Shown here in pieces: positions 1 to 11,790 of a DNA stretch of 63,858 bases. Source of the DNA: Chthoniobacter flavus (lineage in GTDB: Bacteria > Verrucomicrobiota > Verrucomicrobiia > Chthoniobacterales > Chthoniobacteraceae); contig CAMAUX010000030.1 of assembly GCA_945861435.1 (NCBI GenBank), forward strand, positions 1 through 63,858, written 5' to 3'. A program made the position numbers and the translations under genes. Each line of letters starts with the position of its first letter. Position 1 is the first letter of the stretch. The notes beneath the pieces are model-generated. The model was not told the origin of the DNA, ran no database searches, and saw only the letters and a list, made by a program, of their open reading frames with translations.

Positions 1-91
1 GCACCAAGTGATCCTCCGGCACCCACTCCCGCAGGTCCGGGGGCATCAGCAACGGAGTATCGCGGTCAACACAGACGAACCTTGCAGCCAT
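1..91 (-). CDS. IS1182-family-like transposase, N-terminal 30 residues only
   Basis: An ATG at 91 opens a frame running off the left edge of the window. The visible protein contains RFVCVDRDTPLLMPPDLREW and then VPEDHLV. This is the characteristic N-terminus of DDE transposases of the IS1182/IS5-like group, where the segment precedes the DUF772 domain. The catalytic DDE domain would lie to the left of the window. There is no frameshift or stop within the 30 visible codons, so the gene could be intact. The family assignment rests only on this N-terminal block. Confidence 0.75.
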   Translation of the reverse strand, partial: MAARFVCVDRDTPLLMPPDLREWVPEDHLV

Positions 92-150
92 GCCTAATGA
101 ACCCCGACTCCCCCTCATTCGTTGCGGCGAAAGTCCGACAGGCTGCTAGT
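1..150 (-). mobile_element. Edge of an IS1182-like insertion sequence
   Basis: The window opens inside an element transcribed leftwards. Bases 149 to 130 read CTAGCAGCCTGTCGGACTTT on the minus strand, which resembles the terminal inverted repeat of IS1182-type elements. The transposase start follows about 40 bases further in. Only one end is present, so the inverted repeat pair and target duplication cannot be checked here. The element stops short of a fragment resembling the end of a hicB gene and of moaA. Confidence 0.6.
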
Positions 151-214
151 CGCCGCATGGCATGGATGGCTTATGAGCTCCAGCGCCCGAGCGCCCTGGA
201 CTTGGGGAGGTTGA

Positions 215-270
215 CGCATGCCCGTTCCCTTCGAATGTCGCGAGTGGGGTGCGGCTGGTTTGGGCAGGTG
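215..270 (-). pseudogene. Remnant of the 3' end of a hicB-like gene
   Basis: The minus strand here is nearly the same as the 3' end of the hicB gene at 30893-31099: 24 of the first 25 bases around the stop region match, and the similarity extends weakly past the stop. In frame it reads A-x-T..PLATFEGNGHA against ARTGQPLLTTFEVNGHA in the intact gene, but the stop codon is lost and nothing upstream resembles HicB because moaA ends at 284. It is probably a scar from an older toxin-antitoxin insertion, or a shared 3' flank. Confidence 0.4.
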
Positions 271-283
271 GTTGAGCGAGAAC

Positions 284-1312
<1,029 letters not shown>

Positions 1313-1376
1313 GGGTGCGCCAGCCTTGATGAGGGGGCGTGTGTGGGCAAGCAGGATGCGGAGTGGGAGCCCCGGG

Positions 1377-3650
<2,274 letters not shown>

Positions 3651-3877
3651 GGTTGGGTGGAAGCGGCGAATGATGGAGGGGCTTTTCGGGGAGTCAACCG
3701 CGGGTGTGATGTGGAAGCGATTTCGGCGGTTGTTGGGAAGCGCTGGGGGCGAGGTTTTTCCGATGAGGCGGCAGGGGCTCTCTGCGAGCGTGCAGGCTTG
3801 TTTGCGGGCGCAGGGGTTGGTTTTCTGCGCGGCCGTCTGACGTGGATTCCCACGCCATGGGCGGAATGGAGGAGATT

Positions 3878-5608
3878 ATGAAAAAGATGATATGGATGGG
3901 TGTGTTGGGTAGCTTGGGTTGCAGTGCGCTGGCTGTGCTGGCGCCGGTGAGTGGGGACACGTGTGTTTCCGCCGCTTCCGTCGCGCGCAAGCAGGTGACT
4001 GGTGCGGGCGTCTCGTTATCGGTGGCTGCGGCTCCGGCGGGTTCGGTTGCGGTGTCGTACTTGCGGTTCAATCTTGCGGGGCTTCCGCCGGGGGTCAGTG
4101 GGGCGGATGTGGGGCGCGCAACGCTTTGGCTGTACCCGAGCATTGTGAGGGCAGCCGGGGAGGTGACGGTGCACAGTCTTCAAGAGCAATGGGAGGAGGG
4201 GACGTTGAGAACTTTTCTCGGACTGGGCACGAGCGCACCGGCTGCGCGGATGGCGATTGGGCTCAAGGATGTGAAAACGCCTGTAGCGGTGGATTTGACC
4301 TCGTTAGTGCGAGCGTGGGTGGACGGTGGGGTGCCGAATCTTGGCATCGCACTGGCGGCCGTGGGTACGGAGGCGGGGGGCGGGGCGAAGGTGAGTTTTG
4401 ATTCCAAGGAGTCGTCGGTTTCGGGTCGGCATCCGTTTGTGGAGATCACGCTCGGTGCGCGTGCGGGACAGGCTGGGGCGGAAGGGCCGAGAGGACCGGC
4501 AGGGCCCGTGGGTGCGGTGGGGCCAGTGGGGTCGGTGGGAGCAGTGGGCCCCATGGGTCCGAGGGGTGCGGTAGGTGCGGATGGAGCTCCCGGGCCGGTG
4601 GGGCCGATGGGTGCTGTGGGCCCGACGGGGCGCGATGGCGCAACGGGGCCGCAAGGGGTTGCGGGTCCGATGGGGAGGACCGGGTGGTCTGCGAGTCGGC
4701 TTGCGGCGCGACGGTGGTTTGACGTGGACACGACGTTGGTGCCGACCGCGCTGGGTTCCGCGGTCCGGCCGCTGGGTGTGGTGTCGGACGGCGATTACGT
4801 GTGGGTGGCGCTGTCGGGATCCTCATCTGTGCGGAAGTTTCGGAGGGACGGTGCGGCGGTGCTGCGGGTGACATCCCTTGGATCCACGGTGTATTGGGCG
4901 GAAGGGTGCAGTGGGGCGCCGAGCTACCTTGCGCTGACTGGGGATTTGTTGTGGGTGAGTCGCAAGGGGGCGAACTCTGTGAGCGCGTATGATGCGGACT
5001 CCGGGGGTGCCAGTCCTCTGGCGACAGTCGGTGGTGCGTCAGCTGGGTTTGCAGGGCCTGGGCACCTGTGTTTTGACGGGACGTTTGTCTGGGTTGCCAA
5101 CGAGGACGGTGGTGCGCTGAGCAAGATCCAAGTGGTGGATCGCACGCTGCAGGGATCCGTGAAGGTGACAGCGCCACGGGGCATGGTTTTCGATGGGAGT
5201 GCGCTGTGGGCGTGCTCGTTCACGGGCAATGCGGTGGTGAAGATCAATCCATCCAACGGTGAGGTGCTCGGGATGTTCGCGGTGGGGGCGGGGCCGACTG
5301 AGGTGGCGTTCGATGGGAGTACGCTGTGGGTTTGCAATAGTGGGGGAAACTCGGTGACGCGACTGGGGAGGGATGGATCGGTGTTGGGGACGTTTGCGGT
5401 GGGCAGTCTGCCGACGGCGATCGTGTGCGACGGGCGATCGGTGTGGGTGGCGAACGCCGGCAACCACACGGTGAGTCTTCTGGATGTCGACACGGGCGCT
5501 GCGCTTGGCAGTTACCCGAGCGGGGGGACTCAACCTGGAGGCCTTGCATTCGACGGGCGGCACGTCTGGATCAGCAACTGGGGTGACGGAGCATTCACGC
5601 GCCGTTAG
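3878..5608 (+). CDS. Secreted collagen-like protein with DNRLRE-type and beta-propeller domains
   Basis: The ATG at 3878 has a strong GGAGGAG just upstream; a GTG at 3842 is in frame but less likely. The 576-residue product starts with a signal peptide ([12 protein letters not shown]..., hydrophobic to about residue 24). Residues about 30-190 resemble a DNRLRE domain ([19 protein letters not shown]). Residues about 200-270 are an uninterrupted Gly-X-Y run of roughly 23 triplets, rich in GPxG and GAVGP, as in bacterial collagen-like proteins. The C-terminal half has six or so YVTN/NHL-like blades repeating LWVxNxGxNSVxxx. It is probably an extracellular adhesin or matrix protein; no enzymatic motif is seen. 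It stands alone before tRNA-Leu. Confidence 0.8.
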   Translation: MKKMIWMGVLGSLGCSALAVLAPVSGDTCVSAASVARKQVTGAGVSLSVAAAPAGSVAVSYLRFNLAGLPPGVSGADVGRATLWLYPSIVRAAGEVTVHSLQEQWEEGTLRTFLGLGTSAPAARMAIGLKDVKTPVAVDLTSLVRAWVDGGVPNLGIALAAVGTEAGGGAKVSFDSKESSVSGRHPFVEITLGARAGQAGAEGPRGPAGPVGAVGPVGSVGAVGPMGPRGAVGADGAPGPVGPMGAVGPTGRDGATGPQGVAGPMGRTGWSASRLAARRWFDVDTTLVPTALGSAVRPLGVVSDGDYVWVALSGSSSVRKFRRDGAAVLRVTSLGSTVYWAEGCSGAPSYLALTGDLLWVSRKGANSVSAYDADSGGASPLATVGGASAGFAGPGHLCFDGTFVWVANEDGGALSKIQVVDRTLQGSVKVTAPRGMVFDGSALWACSFTGNAVVKINPSNGEVLGMFAVGAGPTEVAFDGSTLWVCNSGGNSVTRLGRDGSVLGTFAVGSLPTAIVCDGRSVWVANAGNHTVSLLDVDTGAALGSYPSGGTQPGGLAFDGRHVWISNWGDGAFTRR

Positions 5609-5751
5609 GCGCTTGAGCGGGGAATGGAGGGAGGAAGAGGGCGTTGCTGCGGTGCGTTGCGGTGGGATTTGGAGGGGATTGTGTTTCGCCGCTTTCCACG
5701 CGGGTGGTTCTCGCTCAGGATTTGAGGGTCGCCTGGATTCTCAGCGGAAAC

Positions 5752-5836
5752 GCCGGTGTGGTGAAATGGCAGACACAACGGACTTAAAATCCGTTGGCGC
5801 GAAAGCGCCGTGCGGGTTCGAGTCCCGCCACCGGTA
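5752..5836 (+). tRNA. tRNA-Leu (anticodon UAA)
   Basis: An 85-nt cloverleaf. The acceptor strand GCCGGTG pairs with CACCGGT at 5829-5835, with a terminal G-U. The anticodon stem ACGGA/TCCGT encloses loop CTTAAAA, giving anticodon TAA. The long variable arm GGCGCGAAAGCGCC is typical of leucine tRNAs, and the T arm GCGGGTTCGAGTCCCGC is canonical. CCA is not encoded. Confidence 0.96.
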
Positions 5837-5875
5837 CCCGTGGTGAGGCTGCGTTGCAGCCATGCTGCGAGGGGT

Positions 5876-6805
5876 TCAGACCAGGGCGTGGACGTGGGCG
5901 GTGGCGGCGCTCGCGAGGCCGGAAAGGTTGTAGCCCCCTTCAAGTACACTGACAACGCGGCCACCGGCCGTTTCGTCGGCGAGTTTGCGGACGAGAAGGG
6001 TGAGATCGGCGAAATCTTTGTCCGTGAGTTGGAAGCGGCCGAGAGGGTCGCCCTCCCGGGAATCGAATCCGGCGCTGATGAGGACGAGTTCCGGGCGGAA
6101 GTGTTTCATTGCGGGGAGGAGTTTGTTTTCGAATGCGTCGAAGATCTCGGCGCGGCCGCTGCCTGCGGGGAGGGGGCAGTTGCAGGTGGTGCCTTTGCCG
6201 GGGCCGGCGCCGGTTTCCTGGGCGAGACCGGTGCCCGGGTACCATGGGTGCTGATGGGTGCTGAAGAAGAAGACGGTGCCGTCGTTGTAGAAGATGTCCT
6301 GGGTGCCGTTGCCGTGGTGGACGTCCCAGTCGAGGATGAGGACGCGGCCGATGCCGAGGCGGCGTTGGGCGTGGCGTGCGGCGATGGCGATGTTGTTGAG
6401 GAGACAGAAGCCCATGCCGACGGAGGCGCTGGCGTGGTGGCCTGGTGGGCGAACGAGGCAGAAGGCGGTCTTGGCGTCGCCCTTGATGACGGCTTCTGTG
6501 GCGGCAATGGCGCATCCGGCGGCGGCTTTGGCGGCTGACCAAGAGGCTTTGCAGATCTGGGTGTCGCCGGTGCTGAGGTGATCGTAACCGGCTTCGACTT
6601 CATGCTGGGCGAGTGCGAGGTAGACGGGGGTATGGACGAGGGCGAGGTCTTCTGTGGTGACTGCGCGTGCCGGAATGCGCTTGGCGGTGGCGAGGGTGCC
6701 GCTGCGTTCGAGTGCGTGAAGGACGCTTTGGTAACGGGCAACTTGTTCGGGATGGCCGGGACCCGGGTCGTGCGTGCTGCAGAGTGCGTCTGTGACGAAG
6801 AGCAT
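5876..6805 (-). CDS. Histone deacetylase / acetoin utilisation (AcuC-like) family protein
   Basis: A 309-residue zinc-dependent deacetylase-fold enzyme. The metal and catalytic motifs are all present: HDPGPGHPEQ near the start, LVRPPGHHA with the catalytic His pair, DWDVHHGNGTQDIFY with Asp/His metal ligands, and SAGFDSREGDP with the second Asp ligand. The ATG at 6805 was chosen because the family signature LFVTDALCSTHDPG begins right after it; a longer frame to 7048 adds 81 residues overlapping gpmI in the opposite direction. The substrate in bacteria is uncertain (acetylated lysines, acetylpolyamines or other amides). It is divergent from gpmI, with 129 bp between starts. Confidence 0.93.
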   Translation of the reverse strand: MLFVTDALCSTHDPGPGHPEQVARYQSVLHALERSGTLATAKRIPARAVTTEDLALVHTPVYLALAQHEVEAGYDHLSTGDTQICKASWSAAKAAAGCAIAATEAVIKGDAKTAFCLVRPPGHHASASVGMGFCLLNNIAIAARHAQRRLGIGRVLILDWDVHHGNGTQDIFYNDGTVFFFSTHQHPWYPGTGLAQETGAGPGKGTTCNCPLPAGSGRAEIFDAFENKLLPAMKHFRPELVLISAGFDSREGDPLGRFQLTDKDFADLTLLVRKLADETAGGRVVSVLEGGYNLSGLASAATAHVHALV

Positions 6806-6934
6806 GGGAGGCGAGGATGTTGGTGAGGTTAAGGAGTTTTGAGTGGCGCGGACAAGAAAAGGCAGGAGGGTGTGGGTGTGGAAAACGGGCTCGCGCGTGG
6901 GGCAGTCGGGTGCTTGAGTGACGCACTTTTTCTT

Positions 6935-8470
6935 ATGGCAAAACCTCTTGTGCTCATTATTCGCGACGGTTGGGGGGAAAATCCCGGTGGCCGCGCCCAG
7001 GCGGAACTTAACGGGGACGCGACGTTGCTGGCGCGCACGCCGTTTCATGACATGCTTTATGCAAAGTATCCGCAGGGGCGCTTGAGCGCGAGCGGGATGG
7101 ACGTGGGATTGCCGGAGGGGCAGATGGGGAACTCAGAGGTGGGGCACTTGAACCTTGGCGCCGGCCGGATCGTTTATCAGGACCTGACGAGGATCAACAA
7201 GGCGATCGCTGATGGAGAGATTGCGGGAAAAGCGGTTTTGAAGGAGGCGTTTGAGAAGGCGCGCGGTGGGCGCTTGCACCTGCTGGGGTTGGTTTCGGAC
7301 GGGGGTGTGCACAGTCATCAGAATCACTTGGTGGCGCTGGCGCAGGCGGCGCACGCGGCGGGGGTGGGGGATATTTTGGTGCACGCGATCACGGACGGCC
7401 GGGACACGTCGCCGACGGGGGGGGCGGCATCGCTGACTTTTGTTCAGGAAGCGCTTCAGAAGTGTGGTGCGCGGGTGGCGACTGCCGTGGGTCGATATTT
7501 TGCGATGGATCGGGACAAGCGTTGGGAGCGCAACAAACTGGCATGGGATGCGATCGTGCTGGGGCGCGGTGAGTTCTCTGCGGAAGCGCCCGGAGAAGCG
7601 GTGGCGGCGCGGTATGCGAAGGGGGAGACGGATGAGTTCCTGCAGCCGTTGATTTTTGATCTGCCGGATCAGGCGCGGATGCGGGATGGGGATGTGATTT
7701 TGTATTTCAACTTCCGAGCGGACCGGGCGCGTCAGCTGAGCGAGGCGTTTCTGCAGCCCGGGTTCAGCGGTTTTGAGCGGGAGGTGACGCCTGCGCTGCA
7801 TTACGTGACGCTGACGGAGTACGACCGCAATTACGGGTGTCCGGTGGTGTTTGGGCCGCAGTCGCTGGCGAACATTCTTGGCGAGGTGGTGAGCAGGGCG
7901 GGGCTCAGCCAGTTGCGCATTGCGGAGACGGAGAAGTACCCGCACGTGACGTATTTTTTCAACGGTGGTGTGGAGACGCAGTATCCCGGGGAGGAGCGCT
8001 TGATCGTGCCGTCGCCGAAGGATGTGGCGACGTATGATTTGAAGCCGCAGATGAGTGCTCCGCAGGTGACGCGGGAGGTGGTGGGGAAGCTTGGGGAGTT
8101 TGATCTGGTGATTTTGAACTTTGCCAATCCGGACATGGTGGGTCACACGGGGGTGGTGGAGGCTGGGGTGAAGGCGGTGGAGACGATCGACGGCTGCGTG
8201 CGCGAGGTGGTGGAGCGGACGCTGGAGCTTGGGGGGCGTTTGCTGATCACCGCCGACCACGGCAATTGCGAGCAGATGCGCAACCCCGATGGTTCGCCGC
8301 ACACGGCGCACACGACGAATCTGGTGCATGTGCTCTATGTGGGGGCTGATGCGGCGGGGTTCCAGTGTCGCAATGGGATTCTGGCGGATGTGGCGCCGAC
8401 GTTGCTGGCGCTGCTGGGGATCGCGCAGCCCGAGGAGATGACGGGGCGGACGCTGGTGGTGCCTAGGTAG
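6935..8470 (+). CDS. gpmI: 2,3-bisphosphoglycerate-independent phosphoglycerate mutase
   Basis: Glycolytic interconversion of 3- and 2-phosphoglycerate by a two-manganese enzyme of the alkaline phosphatase superfamily. IIRDGWG at the N-terminus holds the first metal Asp. QMGNSEVGHLNLGAGRIVYQ holds the serine nucleophile that is transiently phosphorylated. NFRADRARQLS and ITADHGNCEQM (C-terminal metal ligands) are also present. At 511 residues it matches the family length. The ATG at 6935 begins the conserved N-terminus; upstream in-frame codons look non-coding. It appears monocistronic, with 440 bp of apparently empty sequence downstream. Confidence 0.97.
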   Translation: MAKPLVLIIRDGWGENPGGRAQAELNGDATLLARTPFHDMLYAKYPQGRLSASGMDVGLPEGQMGNSEVGHLNLGAGRIVYQDLTRINKAIADGEIAGKAVLKEAFEKARGGRLHLLGLVSDGGVHSHQNHLVALAQAAHAAGVGDILVHAITDGRDTSPTGGAASLTFVQEALQKCGARVATAVGRYFAMDRDKRWERNKLAWDAIVLGRGEFSAEAPGEAVAARYAKGETDEFLQPLIFDLPDQARMRDGDVILYFNFRADRARQLSEAFLQPGFSGFEREVTPALHYVTLTEYDRNYGCPVVFGPQSLANILGEVVSRAGLSQLRIAETEKYPHVTYFFNGGVETQYPGEERLIVPSPKDVATYDLKPQMSAPQVTREVVGKLGEFDLVILNFANPDMVGHTGVVEAGVKAVETIDGCVREVVERTLELGGRLLITADHGNCEQMRNPDGSPHTAHTTNLVHVLYVGADAAGFQCRNGILADVAPTLLALLGIAQPEEMTGRTLVVPR

Positions 8471-8910
8471 GCGAAGCTGTCTCTGGGCGCGGGAGTTGGG
8501 ATCGAGATGCAGCGTGGATTCTCTGCTTCTGGGGCGGGGTTCTCGTGATCAGATCGGGCGTTTCCGATGGGCCCATTGGATCCAAAGTCTGCAGGGGTGG
8601 TGCTGAACGGGCGGGATGAATTTGCTTTCTGACTGCTTGCTGTTGGGGGGCGTGGTGAATGGGGGTTGTCGGCCTGGGGGCCAGTGGGGTAGATGGGGGA
8701 GCGGGGTTCGTGATCGGGATGTCTTTATTTGCCGTCATCTTGCAGCACGCCCTACACCCTACGCTGTAAGCCCTACGTGATGCTTTCCACGCGGCGTTTT
8801 TGCATGGTTGTTCCACTGGGTTAGTTTCGGGTTGTTGAGAAGGGGGCGCGGGGGCGAGTGTTCTCTATGAATTGTGTAGAGGGTGAATTTGTTGGGAGGA
8901 GGACGCAGGT
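8471..8910 (+). other. Intergenic stretch without a recognisable gene
   Basis: No frame here shows a plausible start, family motif or coding-like composition, and no strong RNA fold or repeat unit was noticed. The last part must contain the promoter and leader of the gene starting at 8911. GGGAGGAGGACGCAGGT at 8893-8909 just before that ATG contains a purine-rich ribosome binding site. Confidence 0.4.
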
Positions 8911-9583
8911 ATGAGGCGGGTTCAGCTTTGGGTCTTGTTGTGCGTGTCGTTGGCAATGGTGGAATTTTGAGCACAGGAACCGGTTGAAGGATGGGCAGAC
9001 GTATTCGCTGTGGGTATCGGAGGCGGAGGTGGCGCCTGAGGGGGGGAGCTTGAAGGCACCGGATCTTGTTGCGCTCGTGGAGTGGAGGGGGAAGTTGGTG
9101 TTTGAGTCTGCCGTTTCGCGCGGGGCGCTGGTTGGCCACTGGGAGCCGTTTGTAATGCGTGGGGGTGATCTGATTGGCGGAGGTCCTGTGAATACCAGTG
9201 CGGTACAGAATGTGGGGCGAGTGCGGCTGCAGTCAGGGGAGTCGGTGGTGGTGGGGGTTTTTGATGAGAGGTTGGTATCTAGGAGGTTTTTGGGTGGTTT
9301 TGAGGTGCCCTTGGCGGTGCTGCATCTTGGGGTGAACGAGATCAAGGGCGGTGGGTGGGTGAGTCGGTTGCAGATCACCGTGGCTCCGGAGGACGGCAAT
9401 CTGCCAAAGGAAGTGCCGCGGTTCGCGGTGGCGCATGGGGTGAGGGAATTGTCCGAGATGCCTGCATCGATGAAGGATCGGTTCGCGCGCACGAATGAGA
9501 GGTTGGAGGACTTGGTGCGGCAGGGAGTGGAGCGGGGCAAGGAGTTGCTGGACAAGGTGCTGGGGGGAGGAGAGGAACGGTGA
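8911..9583 (+). pseudogene. Secreted protein of unknown function with a +1 frameshift after codon 19
   Basis: From ATG 8911, preceded by GGAGGA, the frame encodes a signal-peptide-like MRRVQLWVLLCVSLAMVEF and meets TGA at 8968. One base over, an open frame continues without a stop to 9583 (FEHRNRLKDGQTYSLWVSEA...). The junction is TTT-TGA inside a run of four T; deletion of one T would join the frames as VEFEHRNRLKDG. A TTG start at 8984 is an alternative but would lack a signal peptide. The body (about 200 residues) has a C2-like pattern (VVVGVFDERLVSRRFLGGFEV) and a charged C-terminal helix. Whether this is a true mutation, a sequencing error or programmed slippage cannot be decided here. 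Confidence 0.6.
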
Positions 9584-9774
9584 TGGGATTATCTGGATCG
9601 ACTGGGATCGAATTTGGGGTGGGTGCGGCGGCGTTCGCGATTGCGACGTTTGCTGGCATGGCCGGCGCGTGGCTCGAGGGCAGGTGTTCACCGGCTCGGG
9701 GCGTTGAGACTGTTGTGGCCGAGGGGAGGGGTTTTGGTGCGGGCATGGGGCGTTTGCCTTTAGATCACGTATGA
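9583..9774 (+). CDS. Small single-pass membrane protein (63 residues)
   Basis: The ATG at 9583 overlaps the stop of the preceding gene (TGATG), and its own stop overlaps the ATG of the alcohol dehydrogenase at 9771 (ATGA), so translation is probably coupled on both sides. The only visible feature is a hydrophobic alanine-rich segment near residues 12-30 (VGAAAFAIATFAGMAGAWL) that could span the membrane. There is no family I recognise. The tight packing argues that it is real, while the weakly constrained C-terminal half leaves doubt. Confidence 0.5.
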   Translation: MGLSGSTGIEFGVGAAAFAIATFAGMAGAWLEGRCSPARGVETVVAEGRGFGAGMGRLPLDHV

Positions 9775-10871
9775 AGGCGCGTGCGGCGGTCGCGGATGGC
9801 GCGGGGTTCTGGAGCCTTGAGGAGGTGGAGGTGGGGGCGCCCGGTCCTGGGGAGGTGTTGGTGGAGATGCGAGCCGCTGGGATTTGTCATACCGATCATG
9901 CATCGCTGTGCTGGGGGCGGCCGTTGGTGATGGGGCATGAGGGGGCGGGGGTGGTGCTTGCGGTGGGTGAAGGCGTGAACGCGGTGAGTGTGGGGGCGCG
10001 GGTGGTGCTGAACTGGGCGGTGCCATGCGGGGTGTGTCCGCAGTGCGGACGCGGGGATGCGGTGCTGTGCGAACGGACGCGTCCGGCGCGGGTGCTGGAG
10101 CGCACCGAAGGGCATGCGAGGGCGGAGGGGACGCTTTGGCGGGGTGTGCCGGTGGAGCGGTCTTTTAATCTGGGGACGCTCTCCACGCATACGCTGGTGA
10201 GGGCGGAGGCGGTGACGGCGATTCCGGAGTCCGTGCCATGGGCTTCGGCGTGCATCGTGGGGTGCGGGGTGATGACGGGGTTTGGCTCAGTGGTGAATGC
10301 GGCGAAAGTGACGGCGGGTAGCAGCGTGGTGGTGCTGGGGTGCGGGGGGGTGGGACTCAATGTGCTGCAGGGAGCCCGGATTGCTGGTGCCACGGTGCGC
10401 ATCGCGGTGGATGCGAGGAAGGGTGCGCTGGAGAATGCGCGGCGTTTTGGTGCGACGCACGGGATTCTCAGCGACGCCGGGGATGTCGAATTCGAGGGGT
10501 TGATGGCGCAGGTGCAGGCGCTCACCGGGGGGCGCGGTGCCGACTATGCGTTTGAGGCGACGAGTGTGCCTGCGCTTGCGTTTGCGCCGCTGCGCCTCGT
10601 GCGCGATGGGGGGATGGCGTTGCAGGTGAGCGGGATCAACGATGGGGTGCGTGTGCCGATGCCTTGGTTCATGTGGAACAAGACGTACGTGACGCCGTTG
10701 TACGGCGGGTGCGTGCCGGGGCGGGATTTTCCGCGGATCTTCGGGCACTACGGGCGCGGGGAGTTGCTATTGGATGAGCTGGTAACGCGGACGTACAGAC
10801 TCGAGGAGCTTGGGGCGGCGATGGCCGATATGCTCGAGGGGAGGAATGCGAAGGGGGTTGTGGTGTTTTGA
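9771..10871 (+). CDS. Zinc-dependent alcohol dehydrogenase (MDR family)
   Basis: A 366-residue medium-chain dehydrogenase. Catalytic zinc ligands are Cys39 (in GICHTDHASL), His56-Glu57 (GHEGAG) and Cys165 (GCGVMTGFG). The structural zinc lobe has Cys86, Cys89, Cys92 and Cys100. The Rossmann motif GCGGVG lies at 190-195, followed by an Asp in VDARK that favours NAD over NADP. The pattern is closest to class III-like or aryl/benzyl alcohol dehydrogenases; the natural substrate is not readable from sequence. It overlaps the small membrane protein by 4 bp and converges on batE across a satellite repeat. Confidence 0.93.
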   Translation: MKARAAVADGAGFWSLEEVEVGAPGPGEVLVEMRAAGICHTDHASLCWGRPLVMGHEGAGVVLAVGEGVNAVSVGARVVLNWAVPCGVCPQCGRGDAVLCERTRPARVLERTEGHARAEGTLWRGVPVERSFNLGTLSTHTLVRAEAVTAIPESVPWASACIVGCGVMTGFGSVVNAAKVTAGSSVVVLGCGGVGLNVLQGARIAGATVRIAVDARKGALENARRFGATHGILSDAGDVEFEGLMAQVQALTGGRGADYAFEATSVPALAFAPLRLVRDGGMALQVSGINDGVRVPMPWFMWNKTYVTPLYGGCVPGRDFPRIFGHYGRGELLLDELVTRTYRLEELGAAMADMLEGRNAKGVVVF

Positions 10872-10876
10872 GCGGG

Positions 10877-11016
10877 GTGGAGTAGAGAGTAAAAGTAAGA
10901 GGAAGAAGTCGGAGTAGGAGTAAGAGTAAAAAGCAGGAGCCCGCTGCTCTTACTCTTACTCTTACTCTTACTCTTACTCTTACTCCCTGCTCCCTGCTCC
11001 CTGCTCCCGCAGTGCG
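10877..11016. repeat. Purine/pyrimidine satellite between convergent genes
   Basis: The left half is a purine-rich run built on GAGTAAGAG-like units. The right half has about six tandem ACTCTT hexamers followed by three CCCTGCT heptamers. The halves are roughly complementary, so the transcript from either side could fold into a long imperfect hairpin around the CGGAGCCCGCTGCTC centre region. It lies exactly between the stops of the convergent adh and batE genes and may act as a bidirectional terminator. Related hexamers fill 39874-40302. Confidence 0.75.
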
Positions 11017-11019
11017 CGT

Positions 11020-11790
11020 TTAGCGGGCGCCGATGGGGAGGAGTTCCTCGAGGGACGCGGAGGGAAGCCAGCCTTGGGAATCGTTGGGCAGGGTGCAGTA
11101 AGTCCAATCCCCGCGCACGGAGAGGATATGGACGGGAGTTCCTGCCGTGAGTTGTGCGGCAATGCTGGCGCGGTCGGCTGGGGCGAGGCGCGCGGTGGCT
11201 TGTGCCGTGGTCACGAGGGCGATGGAGTCTTCGCGGATATTGTGCACCAAGAGGATGCCGCACGTGGCGGAGCCAACCAAAGACGCAAGGGTGATGAGCG
11301 AGGCGGCGATGGTACGCCGGGTGCGCGCGAGGAGGAGGAAGGCGATGGACGCGAGAAGGGCCCAGAGGGAGAGGGCGGTGCCGAGGGTGGCGAGGTCGCG
11401 GGCGGGTTTGGAGTGGAGGGGCGCTGTCCAGTCGCGCGGAGGGTTTGGGGTGCCGGAACGTTCGAGGGCGATGTGGAGGTTATCCGCAGCCTGTCGATGG
11501 GTGGGCGCAATCCAGAGGGTGCGTTGATAGAGGAGTGCGGCGCGGCCCAGAGCGCCGGAGCGGAACTCGGTGTTGGCGAGGTTGAAGAGGAGGGTGGGGT
11601 TCCAGCCTTGGGTGGCCAGCAGCTGATCGTAGGCCTGTTTGGCGGCGGGGAAGTCGCCGCGATCGTAGGCGCTGCACGCTTGATCAAAGGGGTTGGCGTC
11701 GGCCGCCCTTGCTGGAGCCGGCACGAGCAGGAGCACGAGCAGGCAGCAGAGAGCGAGCGGGAGGCGGCGGAGGAAGTCAGCTATTGCCAT
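11020..11790 (-). CDS. batE: BatE-like TPR and SH3 domain protein
   Basis: A 256-residue last gene of the Bat operon. It has a signal peptide (LALCCLLVLLLVPAPARA), two or three TPR motifs (about residues 34-110, FNLANTEFRSGALGRAALLY), two transmembrane helices around residues 133-180, and a C-terminal bacterial SH3 domain (LTAGTPVHILSVRGDWTYC). BatE proteins are believed to work with BatA-D in the periplasm; their molecular role is unsettled. Its start overlaps the end of batD by 14 bp, which indicates coupled translation. Confidence 0.85.
   Translation of the reverse strand: MAIADFLRRLPLALCCLLVLLLVPAPARAADANPFDQACSAYDRGDFPAAKQAYDQLLATQGWNPTLLFNLANTEFRSGALGRAALLYQRTLWIAPTHRQAADNLHIALERSGTPNPPRDWTAPLHSKPARDLATLGTALSLWALLASIAFLLLARTRRTIAASLITLASLVGSATCGILLVHNIREDSIALVTTAQATARLAPADRASIAAQLTAGTPVHILSVRGDWTYCTLPNDSQGWLPSASLEELLPIGAR

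Noticed and set aside
6806-7048. An 81-residue N-terminal extension of the deacetylase-family protein
   Set aside because: It overlaps the gpmI start region in antisense and shows no conserved sequence; the family begins at the ATG at 6805.
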